Shown here piece by piece: positions 51,052 through 60,680 of a stretch of DNA of 64,000 nucleotides; the first letter of the stretch is position 1, and each line of letters opens with the position of its first letter. The notes under the pieces are model-generated. The model saw only the letters and a program-made list of their open reading frames with translations. It was not told where the DNA came from and made no database searches. Both the position numbers and the translations under genes were made by a program. This stretch comes from an uncultured Bacillota bacterium (GTDB taxonomy: Bacteria; Bacillota; Clostridia; Lachnospirales; Lachnospiraceae): the NCBI GenBank assembly GCA_949291945.1, contig CASEXH010000021.1, forward strand, positions 1 through 64,000, given 5' to 3'.

Positions 51052-52032
51052 ATGAAGAAGACAGTATGGTTAAATTTAGACGAAAATAAAGTAGATGTCA
51101 CCTATCTTGATCAACGCTTTGCAGAAAGCGGATATGAATTTATAAAATGTCCTATAGATTCAGGTGATGAAGAGAAAACGATAGAAATGGGAAAAAAGGC
51201 AGATGCAGTTATCAGCACCTGGGAACCCTGGAATGAAAGAACCTTGGAAGCAGTAAAAAATAAAGTTCAATATATTGTAAGATATGGAGCTGGAACAGAT
51301 AATATTGATATTCCGGCGGCTACCAGAGCAGGCATTCCCGTAGGAAATGTGCCGGGAGCTAATTCTGCAGCTGTTGCGGAGACAGCTATGCTGCACATTT
51401 TAAATGTGGGAAGAAGATTTTCCCACTGTGTGGAGGGCGTCAGAAGAGGAATCTGGCCTTCTACGATTACTGGCACAGAGCTAGACGGCAAAACAGTAGG
51501 ACTTTTAGGATTTGGGCATATTGGAAAACAGCTTGTCCGTATGATGAAAGGCTTCCAGGTAAAAATCCTGGTATATGATGCCTATATTCAGGATAAAGAT
51601 CCTGAAAAATGGGGTGTTACCTTTGTAGACAGTCAGGATGAAATTTTTAAGAACAGTGATATTGTAAGTTTACATATACCTCTGACGGAAGAGACTCAGG
51701 GCAGTATTAACAAAGATAAATTCGCATTGATGAAAAAAACGGCGTATCTTATTAATACTTGCAGAGGCGGTGTTATCAACGAGGAAGACTTGGTAGAAGC
51801 TCTGAAAACCGGGCAGATTGCAGGGGCAGGTTTGGATGTGCTCTGCCAGGAACCGCCCAGTGAAGACAATCCTCTTCTTCATATGGAAAATGTATTTATT
51901 ACTTCACATATGGGTGCTGCTTCACTGGAGAGCGAGCATCGTTCTCAAGTGATCATTGCAGATTGCATTGATGAGTTCTTCAGCGGAAAAATGCCTTACA
52001 ATGTCAAAAATCCTGAAGTGAAAAATAATTAA
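51052..52032 (+). CDS. D-2-hydroxyacid dehydrogenase
   Basis: 326 residues. Rossmann NAD domain (about 100-285) with GKTVGLLGFGHIGKQLVRMM as the dinucleotide loop, the catalytic Arg in NTCRGGVINEEDL, Glu in LDVLCQEPPSEDNPLL and His in FITSHMGAASLESEHRS. It reduces 2-keto acids or oxidises 2-hydroxyacids; the exact substrate is not evident. It is 22 bases after the sugar-binding gene, so part of that transport operon. Sialic acid catabolism does not normally need such an enzyme, which makes its place here odd. Confidence 0.9.
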   Translation: MKKTVWLNLDENKVDVTYLDQRFAESGYEFIKCPIDSGDEEKTIEMGKKADAVISTWEPWNERTLEAVKNKVQYIVRYGAGTDNIDIPAATRAGIPVGNVPGANSAAVAETAMLHILNVGRRFSHCVEGVRRGIWPSTITGTELDGKTVGLLGFGHIGKQLVRMMKGFQVKILVYDAYIQDKDPEKWGVTFVDSQDEIFKNSDIVSLHIPLTEETQGSINKDKFALMKKTAYLINTCRGGVINEEDLVEALKTGQIAGAGLDVLCQEPPSEDNPLLHMENVFITSHMGAASLESEHRSQVIIADCIDEFFSGKMPYNVKNPEVKNN

Positions 52033-52058
52033 ATGCTGTGAAACCTTTTACAGACCTC

Positions 52059-52088
52059 TTGACAATATGCCAAAAGCCCCGGTATAAT
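52059..52088 (+). promoter_or_regulatory. Promoter of ileS
   Basis: TTGACA (52059-52064), 18-bp spacer, TATAAT (52083-52088). Confidence 0.8.
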
Positions 52089-52094
52089 AATTCC

Positions 52095-52342
52095 GTACTT
52101 GACAAAAACTGAGATGGAGACAGTATTTGGCCAGTCCAAAGTCCCAGAGAGCCGGGGAAGGTGGAATCCCGGTGCGAGTAGGGGCCAAAGAAAATCACTC
52201 CGGAGTTGCCATCTGAATTAAGTAGGAGAGGCCGGTTTCCCCACGTTACCGGGGACACATATAAAGGCGTATGCTTCGTATGATGTAAGAGGTGGTATAA
52301 CGACAGCGCAATAAGGCTTTCGTCCTGTTACAGGGCGGAAGC
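52095..52342 (+). ncRNA. T-box riboswitch (tRNA-Ile) leader of ileS
   Basis: Stem I base GATGG/CCATC and TTTGGCC/GGCCAAA; the distal part has AGAGAGCCGGGG...CCCGGTGCGA, as in T-box stem I. The bulge holds ATC at 52194-52196, the Ile codon. Stem III contains CCGGTTTCCCCACGTTACCGG. The T-box sequence (GAGGTGGTATAACG, 52289-52302) departs from the usual AGGGTGGNACCGCG, but TGGT still pairs with ACCA of tRNA-Ile. Terminator AAGGCTTTCGTCCTG/CAGGGCGGAAGCCTT (52313-52335) ends in TTTTC. Uncharged tRNA would allow ileS read-through. Confidence 0.88.
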
Positions 52343-52426
52343 CTTTTCTATATATTTCCGGTTCAAGAGGAAAGAATAGAAACGCCTTTGTAAAATATTT
52401 TTGAATTTTGGAAAGGAGAAAAATCG

Positions 52427-55400
52427 ATGTACCAGAAAGTTGCTACAGACTTGAATTTTGTAGAACGGGAAAAAGAAGTGGAAAAGCTCTGGGAAGACAA
52501 TCACATTTTCGAAAAGAGCATGGAAAACCGCAAGGAAGGCCCTACTTATACCTTCTATGACGGACCGCCTACTGCAAATGGAAAACCTCATATCGGCCAT
52601 GTGCTCACCCGTGTTATCAAGGATATGATCCCCAGATACCGTACCATGAAAGGCTATATGGTTCCCAGAAAAGCCGGATGGGACACCCATGGACTGCCGG
52701 TAGAGCTGGAAGTGGAGAAAAAACTGGGCCTGGACGGAAAAGACCAGATCGAGGAATACGGACTGGTCCCATTTATCGATCAGTGTAAAGAAAGTGTTTG
52801 GAAATATAAAGGCATGTGGGAGGATTTCTCCGCTACTGTTGGTTTCTGGGCAGATATGGAAAATCCTTACGTAACCTATCATGATGACTATATCGAGTCC
52901 GAATGGTGGGCGCTGAAAGAAATCTGGAATAAAGGACTTTTATATAAAGGCCACAAGATCGTGCCTTACTGCCCACGCTGCGGAACGCCCCTGTCTGCCC
53001 AGGAAGTGGCTCAGGGATATAAAGATGTAAAAGAACGTTCCGCTGTCGCCCGCTTTAAAGTAAAAGGCGAGGATGCCTATATCCTGGCATGGACCACAAC
53101 CCCTTGGACCCTGCCTTCTAACGTGGCTCTTTGTGTGAATCCTGATGAGGAATACGCAAAGGTAAAAGCAGCAGACGGCTATACTTATTATATGGCGTCC
53201 GCTCTTCTGGATACAGTTCTGGGCTCTCTGGAGAGGGAAGAGGGAACTCCTGCCTATGAAGTCCTGGAGACCTATAAAGGAACTGATCTGGAATATAAAG
53301 AGTATGAGCCCCTGTATAACTTCAAGAAGTTAAATAAAAAGGCTTATTATGTAGTCTGCGATACTTATGTAACTTTGACAGACGGTACCGGCGTGGTACA
53401 CATCGCACCGGCTTTCGGTGAAGACGATAATAAAGTAGGAAAGAAATATGATCTTCCCGTACTCCAGCTGGTAGATGAAAAAGGCGAGATGACAGAGGAA
53501 ACTCCCTGGGCCGGAACTTTCTGCAAAAAGGCAGATCCGGAAGTGCTGAAAGATCTGGACAAAAGAGGCCTGCTCTTCTCAGCGCCGAAATTTGAACACA
53601 GCTATCCCCACTGCTGGAGATGCGATACACCACTTATCTACTATGCAAGAGAATCCTGGTTTATCAAGATGACTGCAGTTAAAGAGGATCTGATCCGGAA
53701 TAACAACACGATCAACTGGATCCCGGAGAGTATCGGAAAAGGCCGCTTCGGCGACTGGCTGGAAAATGTTCAGGACTGGGGAATCAGCAGAAACCGTTAC
53801 TGGGGAACGCCTCTCAACGTATGGGAGTGCGAGTGCGGCCATATGGAATCCATCGGCAGCCGCCAGGAACTTTTTGAGAGAAGCGGTGACGAGAAAGCGA
53901 AAACTGTGGAGCTTCATCGTCCATATATCGATGAGATCACTATGAAGTGCCCGAAATGCGGCAAGACTATGCACAGAGTACCGGAAGTTATCGACTGCTG
54001 GTTTGACTCAGGGGCAATGCCCTTTGCACAGCACCATTATCCTTTTGAAAATAAAGAACTGTTTGAGCAGCAGTTCCCGGCAGATTTTATCTCCGAGGCT
54101 GTAGACCAGACAAGAGGATGGTTCTACTCTCTCCTGGCAGAATCTACTATTTTGTTTAATAAAGCTCCTTATAAAAATGTTATCGTTCTGGGGCATGTCC
54201 AGGACGAGAACGGGCAGAAGATGTCCAAATCCAAGGGAAATGCGGTGGATCCTTTTGAAGCTCTGGAAAAATACGGAGCAGATGCTATCCGCTGGTATTT
54301 CTATGTGAACAGTGCCCCATGGCTGCCCAACCGGTTCCATGGAAAGGCCGTACAGGAAGGACAGAGAAAGTTCATGGGAACTTTGTGGAATACCTATGCT
54401 TTCTTTGTGCTTTATGCTAATATCGATGAATTTGACGCTACAAAGTATACTCTGGACTATGAGAAGCTGTCTGTTATGGACAAATGGCTGCTGTCTAAGC
54501 TGAATTCTGTAGTAAAAGAAGTAGATGAGGATTTAAATGATTATAAGATTCCGGAAACAGCCAGAGCTCTTCAGGAATTTGTTGATGATATGAGCAACTG
54601 GTATGTAAGAAGAAGCCGTGAGCGTTTCTGGGCCAAAGGAATGGAACAGGATAAGATCAATGCATATATGACTCTTTACACTGCTCTTGTGACTATCAGC
54701 AAGGCTGCGGCTCCTATGGTTCCATTCATGACAGAAGAAATTTATCAGAATCTGGTGAGAAGCGTTGACAAAGAAGCTCCTGAGAGCATTCATCTGTGCG
54801 ACTTCCCCAAGGTTCAGGAAGAGTGGATCGACAAAGAACTGGAAGAGAATATGGACAATCTTCTGAAGATCGTGGTTATGGGCCGGGCATGCAGAAATGC
54901 AGCGAATATAAAAAACCGCCAGCCTATCGGCAAGATGTTTGTAAAAGCCCCGTTCACTCTGGCTGACTTTTACAAAGAAATCATTGAAGATGAGCTGAAT
55001 GTGAAGGAAATGGCCTTTACAGATGATGTGAGAGCCTTTACTTCCTATACTTTCAAACCTCAGTTAAAGACTGTAGGACCGAAATACGGCAAGTTCCTGG
55101 GAGGCATTAAGAAAGCTTTGTCTGAACTGGACGGAAACCAGGCTATGGATGAATTAAAGGCAAATGGCCAGCTAAAACTTGACATAAACGGACAGGAAAT
55201 AGTATTATTAGACAGTGATCTGCTTATTGATACCGCACAGACAGAGGGGTATGTGTCCGAATCCGATAATGACATTACTGTTGTGCTGGATACAAACCTG
55301 ACTCCTGAGCTCATCGAGGAAGGATTTGTCCGTGAAATCATCAGTAAGATCCAGACTATGCGTAAAGAGGCTGGATTTGAAGTTACAGACAAGATCAGAG

Positions 55401-55570
55401 TTTCACTTGGAGACAACCAGGTGATCGAAGATATCTTCCATAAGTATGAAGATCAGATCAGATCTGAGGTGCTTGCAGAAGATGTGGTATACGGTAATGT
55501 AAGCGGTTACGAAAAAGACTGGAAAATCAATTCAGAAAACGTGAAATTAGGCGTTTTGAAACTTTCATAA
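52427..55570 (+). CDS. ileS: Isoleucyl-tRNA synthetase (type 2, eukaryote-like)
   Basis: 1047 residues, the size of the type 2 enzyme (type 1 is about 920). Class I: HIGH motif in PPTANGKPHIGHVL, KMSKS in GQKMSKSKGN, both intact. The CP1 editing domain is present (ILAWTTTPWTLPSNVAL). Zinc-like CPRCG and CPKCG pairs occur in the body. Type 2 enzymes tend to resist the antibiotic mupirocin. Regulated by the T-box leader. Monocistronic with a terminator. Family and type are supported by the sequence; the resistance is a family property and not shown here. Confidence 0.96.
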   Translation: MYQKVATDLNFVEREKEVEKLWEDNHIFEKSMENRKEGPTYTFYDGPPTANGKPHIGHVLTRVIKDMIPRYRTMKGYMVPRKAGWDTHGLPVELEVEKKLGLDGKDQIEEYGLVPFIDQCKESVWKYKGMWEDFSATVGFWADMENPYVTYHDDYIESEWWALKEIWNKGLLYKGHKIVPYCPRCGTPLSAQEVAQGYKDVKERSAVARFKVKGEDAYILAWTTTPWTLPSNVALCVNPDEEYAKVKAADGYTYYMASALLDTVLGSLEREEGTPAYEVLETYKGTDLEYKEYEPLYNFKKLNKKAYYVVCDTYVTLTDGTGVVHIAPAFGEDDNKVGKKYDLPVLQLVDEKGEMTEETPWAGTFCKKADPEVLKDLDKRGLLFSAPKFEHSYPHCWRCDTPLIYYARESWFIKMTAVKEDLIRNNNTINWIPESIGKGRFGDWLENVQDWGISRNRYWGTPLNVWECECGHMESIGSRQELFERSGDEKAKTVELHRPYIDEITMKCPKCGKTMHRVPEVIDCWFDSGAMPFAQHHYPFENKELFEQQFPADFISEAVDQTRGWFYSLLAESTILFNKAPYKNVIVLGHVQDENGQKMSKSKGNAVDPFEALEKYGADAIRWYFYVNSAPWLPNRFHGKAVQEGQRKFMGTLWNTYAFFVLYANIDEFDATKYTLDYEKLSVMDKWLLSKLNSVVKEVDEDLNDYKIPETARALQEFVDDMSNWYVRRSRERFWAKGMEQDKINAYMTLYTALVTISKAAAPMVPFMTEEIYQNLVRSVDKEAPESIHLCDFPKVQEEWIDKELEENMDNLLKIVVMGRACRNAANIKNRQPIGKMFVKAPFTLADFYKEIIEDELNVKEMAFTDDVRAFTSYTFKPQLKTVGPKYGKFLGGIKKALSELDGNQAMDELKANGQLKLDINGQEIVLLDSDLLIDTAQTEGYVSESDNDITVVLDTNLTPELIEEGFVREIISKIQTMRKEAGFEVTDKIRVSLGDNQVIEDIFHKYEDQIRSEVLAEDVVYGNVSGYEKDWKINSENVKLGVLKLS

Positions 55571-55575
55571 GAAAA

Positions 55576-55632
55576 AGGGCTGTCGCGGGGAATTCAATAG
55601 CTCTGGTTCTGTTTTTGCGGCAGCCCTATTCT
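55576..55632 (+). terminator. Terminator of ileS
   Basis: AGGGCTGTCGC (55576-55586) pairs with GCGGCAGCCCT (55617-55627), with one G-U, followed by ATTCTT. Confidence 0.7.
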
Positions 55633-55688
55633 TATGAGAAAAGAAGGTGTGCAGTACTTGCCTTCACCACTCTGAAGGAGGAAAGGAA

Positions 55689-58151
55689 ATGTTAGACAAT
55701 CATTTTAAGAAAGAGGAATTCAAGAAAAGCGTTAAAGAAAACGTGAAAATGCTCTACAGAAAGACCATCGAAGAGGCCACTCAGGAGCAGATTTTTCAGG
55801 CAGTATCTCTTGCTGTGAAGGACGTAATTATTGATAACTGGCTGCTGACACAGAAACAGTACGAGAAGGACGACCCGAAGATTGTTTACTACTTATCCAT
55901 GGAATTCCTTATGGGACGTGCGCTGGGAAATAACCTGATCAACCTGTGCGCATATGACGAGGTGAAAGAAGCCTTAGACGAATTAGGATTTGACTTGAAT
56001 GTAATAGAAGACCAGGAACCGGACCCGGCTCTTGGAAACGGAGGATTGGGACGTCTGGCTGCATGTTTCCTGGATTCTCTGGCTACCCTGGGCTACTGCG
56101 CTTACGGCTGCGGTATCCGTTACCATTACGGTCTGTTTAAGCAGAAAATTGAAGACGGTTATCAGGTAGAGGTTCCTGACAACTGGCTGAAAAACGGCTA
56201 TCCCTTTGAACTGCGCCGTCCGGAATATGCAAAAGAAGTAAAATTCGGCGGTTATGTAGATGTGGAATACGACCATGCTACAGGCAGGACCCGTTTTGTA
56301 CAAAAGGGCTATCAGTCTGTACTGGCAGTTCCTTATGATATGCCTATCGTAGGATATAATAATAAAATCGTAAATACCCTTCGTATCTGGGATGCGGAGC
56401 CTATTACAGACTTCCGTCTTGATCTTTTTGACAAGGGAGAATACCACAAAGCTGTAGAACAGGAAAACCTGGCTAAGAATATTGTGGAAGTGCTGTATCC
56501 GAATGACAACCATTATGCAGGAAAAGAGCTGCGTCTGAAACAGCAGTATTTCTTCATTTCCGCAAGCATCCAGGCTGCTATCGCTAAATTTAAGAAGGCC
56601 CACAGCAATCTCCATGATCTGCCGAAAAAAGTGACCTTCCAGTTAAACGATACCCATCCTACCATGACAGTGGCTGAACTGATGCGTATCCTGGTTGATG
56701 AGGAGAACCTGTCCTGGGATGAGGCATGGGATATTACGACACATACCTGTGCATATACAAACCATACCATTATGGCAGAAGCTCTGGAAAAATGGCCTAT
56801 TGAGCTGTTCTCTAAACTGCTTCCCCGTATTTACCAGATCATTGAAGAAATCAACCGGAGATTTATTGAGGAGATCAAGGCAAAATATCCTGGAAATCAG
56901 GAGAAGATCCGCAAGATGGCGATCATCTACGACGGACAGGTGAAGATGGCTCATCTGGCTATCGCTGGCGGCTACTCTGTAAACGGTGTGGCGCAGCTTC
57001 ATACGGAGATCCTGAAGAAACAGGAATTGAAGGATTTCTATGAGATGTATCCGGAGAAATTCAATAACAAGACAAACGGTATCACACAGAGACGTTTCCT
57101 GCTCCATGCCAATCCGCTGCTGGCTTCCTGGATCACCGATCATATCGGGGACGGCTGGATCACAAATCTGCCAGAACTGTCTAAACTGAAAGTTTATGCA
57201 GATGACAAAAGGGCTCAGCAGGAGTTTATGAATATTAAACATCAGAATAAAGTCCGCCTGGCAAAATATATCCTGGAGCATAACGGAATTGAGGTAGATC
57301 CCAATTCTATCTTCGACGTACAGGTTAAGAGGCTTCATGAGTATAAACGTCAGCTGATGAATATTCTTCATGTAATGTATCTGTATAACAAAATCAAAGA
57401 ACATCCGGAAATGGACTTCTATCCAAGAACTTTTATTTTCGGAGCTAAGGCAGCGGCAGGATACAAGAGGGCAAAACTGACCATTAAGCTGATCAATGCA
57501 GTAGCTGATGTGGTAAATAACGATCCTTCCATCAATGGAAAACTGAAAGTTGTATTTATTGAAAATTACCGTGTTTCTAATGCAGAGATGATCTTTGCCG
57601 CAGCAGATGTTTCTGAGCAGATTTCTACAGCAAGTAAAGAAGCTTCCGGAACAGGAAACATGAAGTTCATGTTAAACGGAGCTCCTACCTTGGGAACCAT
57701 GGACGGCGCTAACGTAGAGATCGTAGAAGAAGTAGGAAAGGACAACGCCTTTATCTTCGGTCTGTCTGCAGATGAAGTTATCAATTACGAGAATAACGGC
57801 GGTTATGATCCAATGCAGTATTTCAACAACGACCCGGATATCCGGAACGTGCTGATGCAGCTGATCAACGGAACTTATTCTCACGGAGATTTCAACCTGT
57901 TCCGTGACATCTATGATTCTCTGCTGAACACCAACAGCAGCGACAGAGCAGATACCTACTTTATCCTGGCTGACTTCAAGTCCTATGCAAAAGCTCAGGA
58001 AGAAGTGGAAAAAGCTTACAGAGATGAGGCAAGATGGGCGAAGATGGCATTGCTGAACACTGCCTGCTCAGGCAAGTTCTCCTCTGACAGAACGATCCAG
58101 CAGTATGTAGATGAAATCTGGCACCTGGATAAGGTTACCATCGGAAAATAA
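55689..58151 (+). CDS. glgP: Glycogen/starch phosphorylase
   Basis: 820 residues from ATG 55689 (AAGGAGG upstream); the in-frame start 55647 adds a non-family tail. It releases glucose-1-phosphate from alpha-glucan ends. Visible: the N-terminal domain ending EDQEPDPALGNGGLGRLAACFLDSLAT, the C-terminal PLP domain with QVKRLHEYKRQLMNILH and EASGTGNMKFMLNGAPTLGTMDGANVEI, the PLP lysine in GNMKF. The end is complete. Other glycogen genes are not adjacent. A long palindrome follows the stop. Confidence 0.96.
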   Translation: MLDNHFKKEEFKKSVKENVKMLYRKTIEEATQEQIFQAVSLAVKDVIIDNWLLTQKQYEKDDPKIVYYLSMEFLMGRALGNNLINLCAYDEVKEALDELGFDLNVIEDQEPDPALGNGGLGRLAACFLDSLATLGYCAYGCGIRYHYGLFKQKIEDGYQVEVPDNWLKNGYPFELRRPEYAKEVKFGGYVDVEYDHATGRTRFVQKGYQSVLAVPYDMPIVGYNNKIVNTLRIWDAEPITDFRLDLFDKGEYHKAVEQENLAKNIVEVLYPNDNHYAGKELRLKQQYFFISASIQAAIAKFKKAHSNLHDLPKKVTFQLNDTHPTMTVAELMRILVDEENLSWDEAWDITTHTCAYTNHTIMAEALEKWPIELFSKLLPRIYQIIEEINRRFIEEIKAKYPGNQEKIRKMAIIYDGQVKMAHLAIAGGYSVNGVAQLHTEILKKQELKDFYEMYPEKFNNKTNGITQRRFLLHANPLLASWITDHIGDGWITNLPELSKLKVYADDKRAQQEFMNIKHQNKVRLAKYILEHNGIEVDPNSIFDVQVKRLHEYKRQLMNILHVMYLYNKIKEHPEMDFYPRTFIFGAKAAAGYKRAKLTIKLINAVADVVNNDPSINGKLKVVFIENYRVSNAEMIFAAADVSEQISTASKEASGTGNMKFMLNGAPTLGTMDGANVEIVEEVGKDNAFIFGLSADEVINYENNGGYDPMQYFNNDPDIRNVLMQLINGTYSHGDFNLFRDIYDSLLNTNSSDRADTYFILADFKSYAKAQEEVEKAYRDEARWAKMALLNTACSGKFSSDRTIQQYVDEIWHLDKVTIGK

Positions 58152-58181
58152 AAAGAGGACTTAACTAAGAAGCTCTTCATG

Positions 58182-58343
58182 AAAGGAGGGTGCTGTCGCA
58201 TTAGTCATATCTCAGGAATATTTATACATTTTATGCGAATTTGTCGAGCATAGCTTTGAGACCATAGGCTCAAAGCGGCGCAGACTGAGCAATAAAATGT
58301 ATAAATATTCTCGATTTTGACTAATGCGACAGCACCCTCCTTT
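58182..58343. repeat. Palindromic element, copy 2
   Basis: Two perfect stems nest: 26 bp (58182-58207 with 58318-58343) and 19 bp (58216-58234 with 58292-58310). The 57-base core (58235-58291) contains GCTTTGAG/CTCAAAGC and matches the reverse complement of copy 1's core at 21956-22016. On the plus strand the outer right arm ends CCTCC-TTTTT, so it can also act as a terminator for glgP. No coding sequence. Confidence 0.9.
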
Positions 58344-58422
58344 TTACATACATTTCACAAGGCTTTAACGAAAGAGGGAAAATCCCTGTGCTATACTTAA
58401 AGAAAAGTGCAGGAGGAAAGGT

Positions 58423-60066
58423 ATGAAAGGAAGGAAAAGGAAAGGCAAAGCCGTATTTTCTCTGTTTTTGACAGGAATTCTCCTCCTGTTGTCAGGCTGC
58501 ATTGGATCCGGCGGCGGGCAGCAGGAAGGAGATCCCTCAAAGCAGCAGAGTTTTACCTCTTTTGGGGCCGGAGAGACCATCCGGATACTATCAGGTTCAG
58601 AAAATCGGGAATTGGAAAATATTCTGGAAAAGTGTGCAGAGGAGACCAAGGTGAATATAGAGATCAGTTACCAGGGCTCTGTGGATATTATGAGAGACCT
58701 GGAGGCGGGAGCAGAGGATTATGATGCTGTATGGCCAGCCAGCAGCCTATGGATCTCTATGGGAGATCAGCAGCATTTGGTCAAACATACAGAATCCGTT
58801 TCCAATACCCCTGTGGTTTTCGGCATCAGAAAAAGTCTGGCCCAGGAACTGGGCTTTGCAGGGAATGAGGTTTCCGTAAAGGATATCCTGGCTGCTATAC
58901 AGGAGGGAAAGATGTCTTTCTGTATGACCAGCGCTACCCAGTCTAATTCCGGGGCCAGCGCCTATATCGGCTTTTTGTATGCGCTGCTGGGAAAACAGGA
59001 TGCGCTTACTTCGGCAGATCTGGAAAATCCTCAGCTCCAGCAGGATATGACCCGGCTTCTTTCCGGGATCGAGAGAAGCTCGGGGAGCTCTGAGTGGCTT
59101 ATGGATATGTTCCTGGAGGGAAATTATGACGCCATGGTAAATTACGAATGTCTGGTCATCAGTACCAACCAGAAGCTTGAGGAGGAAGGGAAAGAGCCTC
59201 TTTATGTGGTATATCCCTATGACGGCCTGAACATTGCGGATTCTCCTTTGGGCTATGTGGATCACGGAGAAAAGAAAAAAGAAGATGCTTTTCTTAAGGT
59301 CCAGGAATACCTCCTTTCTGACAGCGTTCAGGATGAGATCCAGCGTACCGGAAGGCGGACAGGATATGCAGGGGTAAAGGAAGAAAATAAAGATATCTTT
59401 AAAACGGAGTGGGGGATCGATACAGAAAGGATCCTTTCTACCATTACCATGCCTTCTTCAGAAGTCCTTACCCAGGCCCTGAACCTTTACCAGAGCAAGC
59501 TGAGAAAACCTTCCCTTACGGTCTATTGCCTGGACTTTTCAGGCAGTATGATAGGAGAAGGCAATGACCAGCTGGTACAGGCTATGGCTCAGGTGCTCCT
59601 CCAGGAAAATGCGGAAAAGAATTTCCTCCAGGCAGGAGAACGTGATGTGAATCTTGTGATCACTTTCGACAGCGGGATCATCCACGCCTACGAAGCAAAA
59701 GATGCATCTTCTGCAAGCCTGGAGGAGCTCTATAGGGCTGTGGAAGAGGAGAGACCAGGGGGAGGAACGGATATCTATCTTCCTGCCATGACTGCGCTGA
59801 GAGAGATGGAAGAAAATTACGATCTTACCCAGTATACGCCGGCAGTGATCTTAATGACAGACGGGATGTCCAACGGATCTACTGTTTTTCAGGACTTCCA
59901 GGACTTTTACCTGCAGGAGCAGATAGACGTTCCCGTATTTTCCATTATGTTCGGAGACGCCCAGGAGAGCCAGCTGGAGGAACTGGCTGCGCTGACCAAC
60001 GCCAGGGTTTTTGATGGACGGGACGATCTGATCGGAGCCTTCAGAAGTGTAAAGGGGTATAACTGA
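58423..60066 (+). CDS. Lipoprotein with solute-binding domain and VWA domain
   Basis: 547 residues. Signal peptide with lipobox LSGC (about residue 22-26), so it sits outside on the membrane. About 45-330 resembles a ModA/PstS-like solute-binding fold (GETIRILSGSENRELENIL...SGASAYIGFLYALLG). The C-terminal von Willebrand A domain has a full metal site: D371-F-S373-G-S375, T in PGGGTDIY and D in LMTDGMS. A -10-like TATACT lies at 58392-58397. The fusion of binding domain and VWA suggests a sensor or adaptor. Its stop overlaps the next start (TGATG). The function is unknown. Confidence 0.85.
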   Translation: MKGRKRKGKAVFSLFLTGILLLLSGCIGSGGGQQEGDPSKQQSFTSFGAGETIRILSGSENRELENILEKCAEETKVNIEISYQGSVDIMRDLEAGAEDYDAVWPASSLWISMGDQQHLVKHTESVSNTPVVFGIRKSLAQELGFAGNEVSVKDILAAIQEGKMSFCMTSATQSNSGASAYIGFLYALLGKQDALTSADLENPQLQQDMTRLLSGIERSSGSSEWLMDMFLEGNYDAMVNYECLVISTNQKLEEEGKEPLYVVYPYDGLNIADSPLGYVDHGEKKKEDAFLKVQEYLLSDSVQDEIQRTGRRTGYAGVKEENKDIFKTEWGIDTERILSTITMPSSEVLTQALNLYQSKLRKPSLTVYCLDFSGSMIGEGNDQLVQAMAQVLLQENAEKNFLQAGERDVNLVITFDSGIIHAYEAKDASSASLEELYRAVEEERPGGGTDIYLPAMTALREMEENYDLTQYTPAVILMTDGMSNGSTVFQDFQDFYLQEQIDVPVFSIMFGDAQESQLEELAALTNARVFDGRDDLIGAFRSVKGYN

Positions 60067-60680
60067 TGAAGAAAAAGGAAACTATGCGGAGCATATTCTG
60101 CGGCCTGGCTGCAGGAGCATTGTTTTTGGGGCTGCTTTTGGGCCTGGACTGGAATTTTCTGATGGCGGCTCTTCTGGCTGCAGGCCTTTTTGAGGGGCTG
60201 TATCTTATAACCAAGCCCCAAAAGATCCCGGGAAAGATCCCTTTGGATATGAGGCCCGACGGCGCCTATCTGGAAAAAAGACTGGAGGAGGCCAGAGAAG
60301 ATTTTGAAAGTATCCGCCGGTCCCTGGAAAAGATCCAGGACCGGGGACTGCGGGAAGAATCAAAAAGGCTTTATGACACTTCTTCCAACATACTGGCTTA
60401 TCTGGAAAAAAATCCCGATAAGATTTCTATGGCTGGGAGATTTATAGATTACTATCAGGACACAGCCTCCTCCCTGCTGAAAAAATATGTGGAGCTTCAG
60501 AACTCAGGCCTGGATACATCGGAAACCAGAAATCTAAAAGAAAATACCAAAAAGGCTATATGCATGCTGAATAAGGCCTTTGAACAGCAGTTCCAGAGGA
60601 TGATGAGGAATGAACTGATGGATATGGATGTAGAGATCCAGATGATCGAGAACATGATGAAGATGGAGGGACCTTTATGA
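60066..60680 (+). CDS. XpaC-like membrane protein
   Basis: 204 residues. Two hydrophobic segments at about 8-47 (CGLAAGALFLGLLLGLDWNF and LMAALLAAGLFEGLYLI) and a long helical, charged cytoplasmic part (EKRLEEAREDFESIRRSLEKIQ). It resembles the XpaC family (5-bromo-4-chloroindolyl phosphate hydrolysis proteins), often found next to TelA and VWA genes in Firmicutes. The biochemical role is not known. Start codon overlaps the VWA gene stop, and its stop overlaps the next start, so all three are translated together. No TelA gene is in the window. Confidence 0.7.
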   Translation: MKKKETMRSIFCGLAAGALFLGLLLGLDWNFLMAALLAAGLFEGLYLITKPQKIPGKIPLDMRPDGAYLEKRLEEAREDFESIRRSLEKIQDRGLREESKRLYDTSSNILAYLEKNPDKISMAGRFIDYYQDTASSLLKKYVELQNSGLDTSETRNLKENTKKAICMLNKAFEQQFQRMMRNELMDMDVEIQMIENMMKMEGPL

